Shown piece after piece: positions 60,655 through 64,000 of a stretch of DNA of 64,000 bases (position 1 is its first letter; the number at the start of each line of letters is the position of its first letter). The notes beneath the pieces are model-generated. The model ran no database searches. It was given only the letters and a program-made list of their open reading frames with translations, and was not told the origin of the DNA. The DNA lies in contig JAFLEA010000006.1 of NCBI GenBank assembly GCA_017302035.1, positions 1 through 64,000 on the forward strand, written 5' to 3'. A program made the position numbers and the translations under genes. Source of the DNA: Lysobacterales bacterium (GTDB lineage: Bacteria; Pseudomonadota; Gammaproteobacteria; Xanthomonadales; Xanthomonadaceae).

Positions 60655-63549
60655 TCAGTTGAAGTTGAACTCGACCATCAACGCGAACGAACGCCCCCTC
60701 GGATCGGCCACGCGCGGCTCCCACGCCGAACCGGACGCGAAGTCCACCTGATGCGCGGTGAAAGGCGGATCGGTATCGAGCAGGTTGCGCACCACGAAGG
60801 TATAGCGCGCATTCTTCATGCCGGACCAGGTCAAGCTGTAGTTGTAGAGGATGTAGTCATCCACGTCCGGATTCCACTGCGACGGGATGTAGGTGCCGTT
60901 GGCCACGCTCGGCGGCTTCTCGTCCTCGTAGCCACTGCGGTAGACCTGGGTCAGGGTATGCGACCAGTCGCCCTTGGCGTAGCCGAAATTGAGCGTGTGC
61001 TTCCACTTCAGCGGCAGATTGAAGTAGCGGACGTACTTGCCGACGAGATTGTCGCTGTAGGGACGGCCTTCCAGGATCTTTTCCTGGAAGTTGTCGAGGT
61101 AGCTGCCATTGAGGTTGATCCGCCAGCGGCCGTCCCACAACTCGCCCATCAGGTTGGCGTCCAGCTCGATGCCGTTCATCAGGGTGCCGCCGGAATTGAC
61201 GAAGCGGCGGTCGATGACCACGATCTGGCCGCTGGAATCGCGGATGAAGTTGTCCGAGAACAGGGCGTAATTGGCCTTCAGCATGTTCAGGTCGGGGACG
61301 CGGATGGTATTGATCCGCTCGATCTCCCACCAGTCCAGGCTCATGTTGAAGTTCGGCGACGGCGCATAGACCAGGCCCAAGCTCTTCTGCTTGGACTCTT
61401 CCGGGCGCAGGTCCGACTTGCCGCCGGTACGCATCTGCGGCTTGATCGACTCGCAACCGGGGACGCTCGGATTGGCCACACCGCCAGCGCAACGCGCCGG
61501 ATCGGCGAGGTCGAATCCGGTGTAGTCGTTGTCACTGGCCGGCGAGAACAGCTTGGTGAACTCGGGCACCTTGAAGCCGGTGCTGTAGGCGCCGCGGAAC
61601 GCCAGTGCATCGATGGGCTGCCATTTGAACGAATACTTCGGATTGGTGGTGCTGCCGAAAGTGTCGTAACGGTCGTGGCGTCCCGCCAGCGTCACCTCGA
61701 AGGTGTCGTGCACCGGCAGGTAGGCTTCCGCGTAGACCGCGCGAACGGTACGGCTCGCCTTCGGCACGGCGATGCCGGTATCGCCGATCTGGTAGATGTC
61801 GCTGGCGGTGACGGGCTTGCCGTTCTTGTCGTAGGCACTGCCGAACTCGAATTCCTCGCGCCGGACGTCCACGCCGGTGGCGAGCTGAACCTCGCCTCCC
61901 CAGAGGTTGAAACCCAGACCGCCCGCGAAGTTTGCATCGAACGAGGTCACCGTCGACTCGCCGCCGAAAAGCCGCACGCCCTCGGCGGACGCGGCCGCAA
62001 GCAGCGCGCGCGCCTGCGGGCCCTGGTCCTGCCCCGGCTTCAGGAACGGGTTGATGAAACCGCTGCCCAGTGCCGCCTGCAGCCCCGGGGTCCAGTAGTA
62101 GCCGTTGCCGAGCAGCGTGGTGGCCTCGCTGGTCGCACGGGTGGCGCCGGCATCGTACGTCCAGCTACCGATGTCGCCATCGATGCCCAGAACGAAGCGG
62201 CTGGCCTTGGTGGTGGTGACCTGCTGCCGGGGACCGCAGACGTAGCAGCGCCAGCGGTAGCCGATGCCCTTGCCGTAATTCAGGTTGCCGACGCTGGTCA
62301 GGGGCGTGGATCCCGGATAGAAGAAGTTGCGCATCGCCTCGAACACCATGTTGTAGGTGTCGCGGGTGTAGTCGTTGAGCGGATACCAGGTGCTCGGGTT
62401 GAGCGTCGCGGTCGCAGACGCGCTGGACGTCATCTGCTGATACTCGAACTCGCGGTTGGACTCGACTTCCGAGACCATCGCCTCGAAGTACGCACGATGG
62501 CTTTCCCCGATCTTGAACGTCGCCCGGCCCAGCCCCTGCAGACTGGTCAGCGGCTGTTGCATGACCTGGGAACGGGCGTAGTCCCACGCGCAGGAATACT
62601 TCAGGCCCGCGTTGCCCCAGATCCGATAGCCGTACGGCCCCATCAACTCGCCGCCGGATTCGCAGCCGGCAGCTCCCGGCAGGTTGAGGATGTTGACCCG
62701 GCTCTGCGGGCCGCCACCGGCCGGATCGGTCAGGTTGGCGCCCATCATGCCGCCGCTCGTGGTGATCACGGTGGCGAATGGCGTGCCGCTGGTGTCCGGG
62801 GCCAGGCCGCGCTCGGGCTGGAAGCTGCTGGTGAAGTCGCGGTCGCTGCCGCGCAGCGACTGGTTGTGGCGATAGTTCACCGTCGCCCAGACATTCCAGC
62901 GATCCTCATCGATGTCGCCCAGACCGCCGAGCAGGCTGTAGGTATAGATGTCGCCCCCGGTCCCTTGCGGCATGTCCCATCCGGCATTGACCGTGATGCC
63001 CTCGTAGTCGTCGCGGGTGATGAAGTTGATCACGCCGCCGATGGCGTCGGTGCCGTACATCGCCGAGGCGCCATCGCGCAGCACTTCCACGCGGTCGATG
63101 GCGGCGAAGGGAATCGAGTTCAGGTCCACGGCCTGGCCACGCAGGCCGTGGGTAGCGACGCGCCGGCCGTTGAGCAGTACCAGGGTCGCATCGGCGCCCT
63201 GGCCGCGCAGGTTCGCGCCGGACACGCCATTGGAGCCACGGAACTCGCCGACGCCCGCGATGCCGGTCGTGGAAGCCAGGTTGTCGCTGCTGTTGCCCGC
63301 CACGTTGAGGTGCATCATCAGCTGCTCGGCCGAGGTAATGCCCTGCTTCTCGATCTCGGCCTTCTGGATGATGGTGACCGGCAGCGCCGCCTCCACATCG
63401 GTGCGCTTGATGCGCGAGCCCGTGACATTGACCTTGTCCAGCGTCTTGGTGTCCGCCGCGCCCCGTTCCTGGGCCATGGCTGGAGCGGCGAGTGCAATCA
63501 ACAAGCCTGCACAAAGCAGGTTTTTACGGGGGCTTCGATAGGCTTGCAT
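60655..63549 (-). CDS. TonB-dependent outer membrane receptor
   Basis: 964 residues. Signal peptide (RKNLLCAGLLIALAAPAMAQ), then the plug domain (SRIKRTDVEAALPVTIIQKA, GQGADATLVLLNGRRVATHG, VEVLRDGASAMYGTDAIGG) and a long beta-barrel that ends ADPRGRSFALMVEFNFN. It uptakes an unknown substrate through TonB; the type with this plug is common for oligosaccharide or peptide receptors in Xanthomonadaceae. A tandem relative lies upstream at the window edge. Confidence 0.93.
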   Translation of the reverse strand: MQAYRSPRKNLLCAGLLIALAAPAMAQERGAADTKTLDKVNVTGSRIKRTDVEAALPVTIIQKAEIEKQGITSAEQLMMHLNVAGNSSDNLASTTGIAGVGEFRGSNGVSGANLRGQGADATLVLLNGRRVATHGLRGQAVDLNSIPFAAIDRVEVLRDGASAMYGTDAIGGVINFITRDDYEGITVNAGWDMPQGTGGDIYTYSLLGGLGDIDEDRWNVWATVNYRHNQSLRGSDRDFTSSFQPERGLAPDTSGTPFATVITTSGGMMGANLTDPAGGGPQSRVNILNLPGAAGCESGGELMGPYGYRIWGNAGLKYSCAWDYARSQVMQQPLTSLQGLGRATFKIGESHRAYFEAMVSEVESNREFEYQQMTSSASATATLNPSTWYPLNDYTRDTYNMVFEAMRNFFYPGSTPLTSVGNLNYGKGIGYRWRCYVCGPRQQVTTTKASRFVLGIDGDIGSWTYDAGATRATSEATTLLGNGYYWTPGLQAALGSGFINPFLKPGQDQGPQARALLAAASAEGVRLFGGESTVTSFDANFAGGLGFNLWGGEVQLATGVDVRREEFEFGSAYDKNGKPVTASDIYQIGDTGIAVPKASRTVRAVYAEAYLPVHDTFEVTLAGRHDRYDTFGSTTNPKYSFKWQPIDALAFRGAYSTGFKVPEFTKLFSPASDNDYTGFDLADPARCAGGVANPSVPGCESIKPQMRTGGKSDLRPEESKQKSLGLVYAPSPNFNMSLDWWEIERINTIRVPDLNMLKANYALFSDNFIRDSSGQIVVIDRRFVNSGGTLMNGIELDANLMGELWDGRWRINLNGSYLDNFQEKILEGRPYSDNLVGKYVRYFNLPLKWKHTLNFGYAKGDWSHTLTQVYRSGYEDEKPPSVANGTYIPSQWNPDVDDYILYNYSLTWSGMKNARYTFVVRNLLDTDPPFTAHQVDFASGSAWEPRVADPRGRSFALMVEFNFN

Positions 63550-63612
63550 GTTCGCTTCTCTCCAGGCGAAATGGGCTGATGGACTAAAGATCTAATGACG
63601 TGCTTGCTGGGC

Positions 63613-63646
63613 AAAACGGCGCTTCGCCCGGCCTCGGGCGAAGCGC
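63613..63646 (-). terminator. Terminator between the two TonB receptors
   Basis: Perfect 12-base stem GCGCTTCGCCCG, loop GCCT, CGGGCGAAGCGC at 63619-63646. On the minus strand it is followed by CCGTTTTG. It ends transcription of the receptor gene whose end is at 63828. Confidence 0.8.
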
Positions 63647-63708
63647 TGAACCTGACAGGCGGTATTCCCTTCCCACATACCGCGATGTGACGCACTTGGC
63701 GTATTAGC

Positions 63709-63727
63709 ACGATTTTCACAAAATCGT
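63709..63727 (-). promoter_or_regulatory. Palindrome upstream of the TonB receptor gene
   Basis: ACGATTTT, CAC, AAAATCGT: a perfect 8-base inverted repeat in an AT-rich stretch, about 160 bases upstream of the receptor start and between the terminator and the next receptor. It could be an operator or a weak terminator of the upstream gene. Confidence 0.45.
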
Positions 63728-63827
63728 CAATTTCCCGGGCCCATTCGGCAACATCACCACCCCGGCCCGGCAAAGATCTGCCGTCACCGAGGGACCGGCA
63801 ACGGCATCGCGATCCGCACCCCCCCCT

Positions 63828-64000
63828 TTAGTCGAAGGTATATTCGACCGTCAGGTTGAACGAGCGCCCGCGCGGATCGGCCACCCGCGGCTCCCAGGCC
63901 GCGCCGGAGGCGAAATCGACCTGGTGGGCGGTGAACGGCGGATCGGTGTTGAGCAGGTTGCGCACGGTGAAGGCGAACCTGGCGTGCGGCATCCCGGACC
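63828..64000 (-). CDS. TonB-dependent receptor, C-terminal part (cut by window edge)
   Basis: Only the last 56 or so codons are in the window; the gene continues to the right. The translation ends in VRNLLNTDPPFTAHQVDF then ADPRGRSFNLTVEYTFD. This is nearly the same as the C-terminus of the receptor at 60655-63549, so the two are tandem copies. Confidence 0.9.
   Translation of the reverse strand, partial: SGMPHARFAFTVRNLLNTDPPFTAHQVDFASGAAWEPRVADPRGRSFNLTVEYTFD

Noticed and set aside
60751..63579. 942-codon plus frame over the TonB receptor
   Set aside because: Antisense shadow; Val/Ala/Gly-rich text with no domains.

Overview
The window reads as a chromosomal segment of a high-G+C gammaproteobacterium of the Xanthomonadaceae (Lysobacter/Luteimonas/Pseudoxanthomonas/Stenotrophomonas neighbourhood). 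The reasons are the protein flavours (lexA2-imuA-imuB-dnaE2 cassette, CIO-type cydAB with a GbsR/MarR regulator, Bpt-type leucyltransferase, M2 peptidase lipoprotein, large tandem TonB receptors), many GTG/TTG starts and very GC-rich third codon positions. No rRNA, tRNA or CRISPR array was seen. The genus is an inference.

Layout. 0-2.4 kb: a run of short, same-strand, less GC-rich genes (DUF2834, exported protein, VOC protein, two-helix membrane protein) with attC-like spacers, possibly an old integron cassette array, ending in a start-less gene remnant. 2.4-32 kb: mostly housekeeping. It holds an AlkZ-like glycosylase, DoxX, the cydAB quinol oxidase operon with its regulator, rlmKL, an AmpD-like amidase, tesB, an EF-hand protein, bpt, an exonuclease-fold lipoprotein, purT, an SPFH/CPBP/PH-domain operon under a palindromic promoter, an AlkA-like glycosylase, a DesK/DesR-like two-component pair, GNAT-minCDE plus a HExxH-type protein, an ACE-like M2 peptidase and a Bcr/CflA efflux operon. 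32-41.5 kb: gcvP under a tandem glycine riboswitch, convergent with the SOS mutagenesis operon lexA-imuA-imuB-dnaE2.

41.5-52.5 kb is the accessory region. It carries an AbrB/Doc toxin-antitoxin pair, a cold-shock gene, an L,D-transpeptidase/alanine-zipper lipoprotein pair flanked by two related decayed transporter fragments, a ParDE pair, a MazG-like pyrophosphohydrolase plus DUF2075 nuclease-ATPase, a SIR2-HerA defence pair (Nezha-type), and a divergent pair of unknown genes. G+C falls sharply inside the 3' end of the DUF2075 gene and stays low through SIR2-HerA, which looks like a recombination junction. Short related inverted repeats sit at the edges of the defence blocks.

52.6-64 kb returns to core and metabolic genes: purA, an exported amidohydrolase, an EF-G paralogue, hutG with a DUF418 membrane protein, and two tandem TonB-dependent receptors with almost identical C-termini, the second cut off by the window edge. 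The strongest candidate for a little-described system is the 45.1-52.5 kb island; SIR2-HerA itself belongs to a known defence class.
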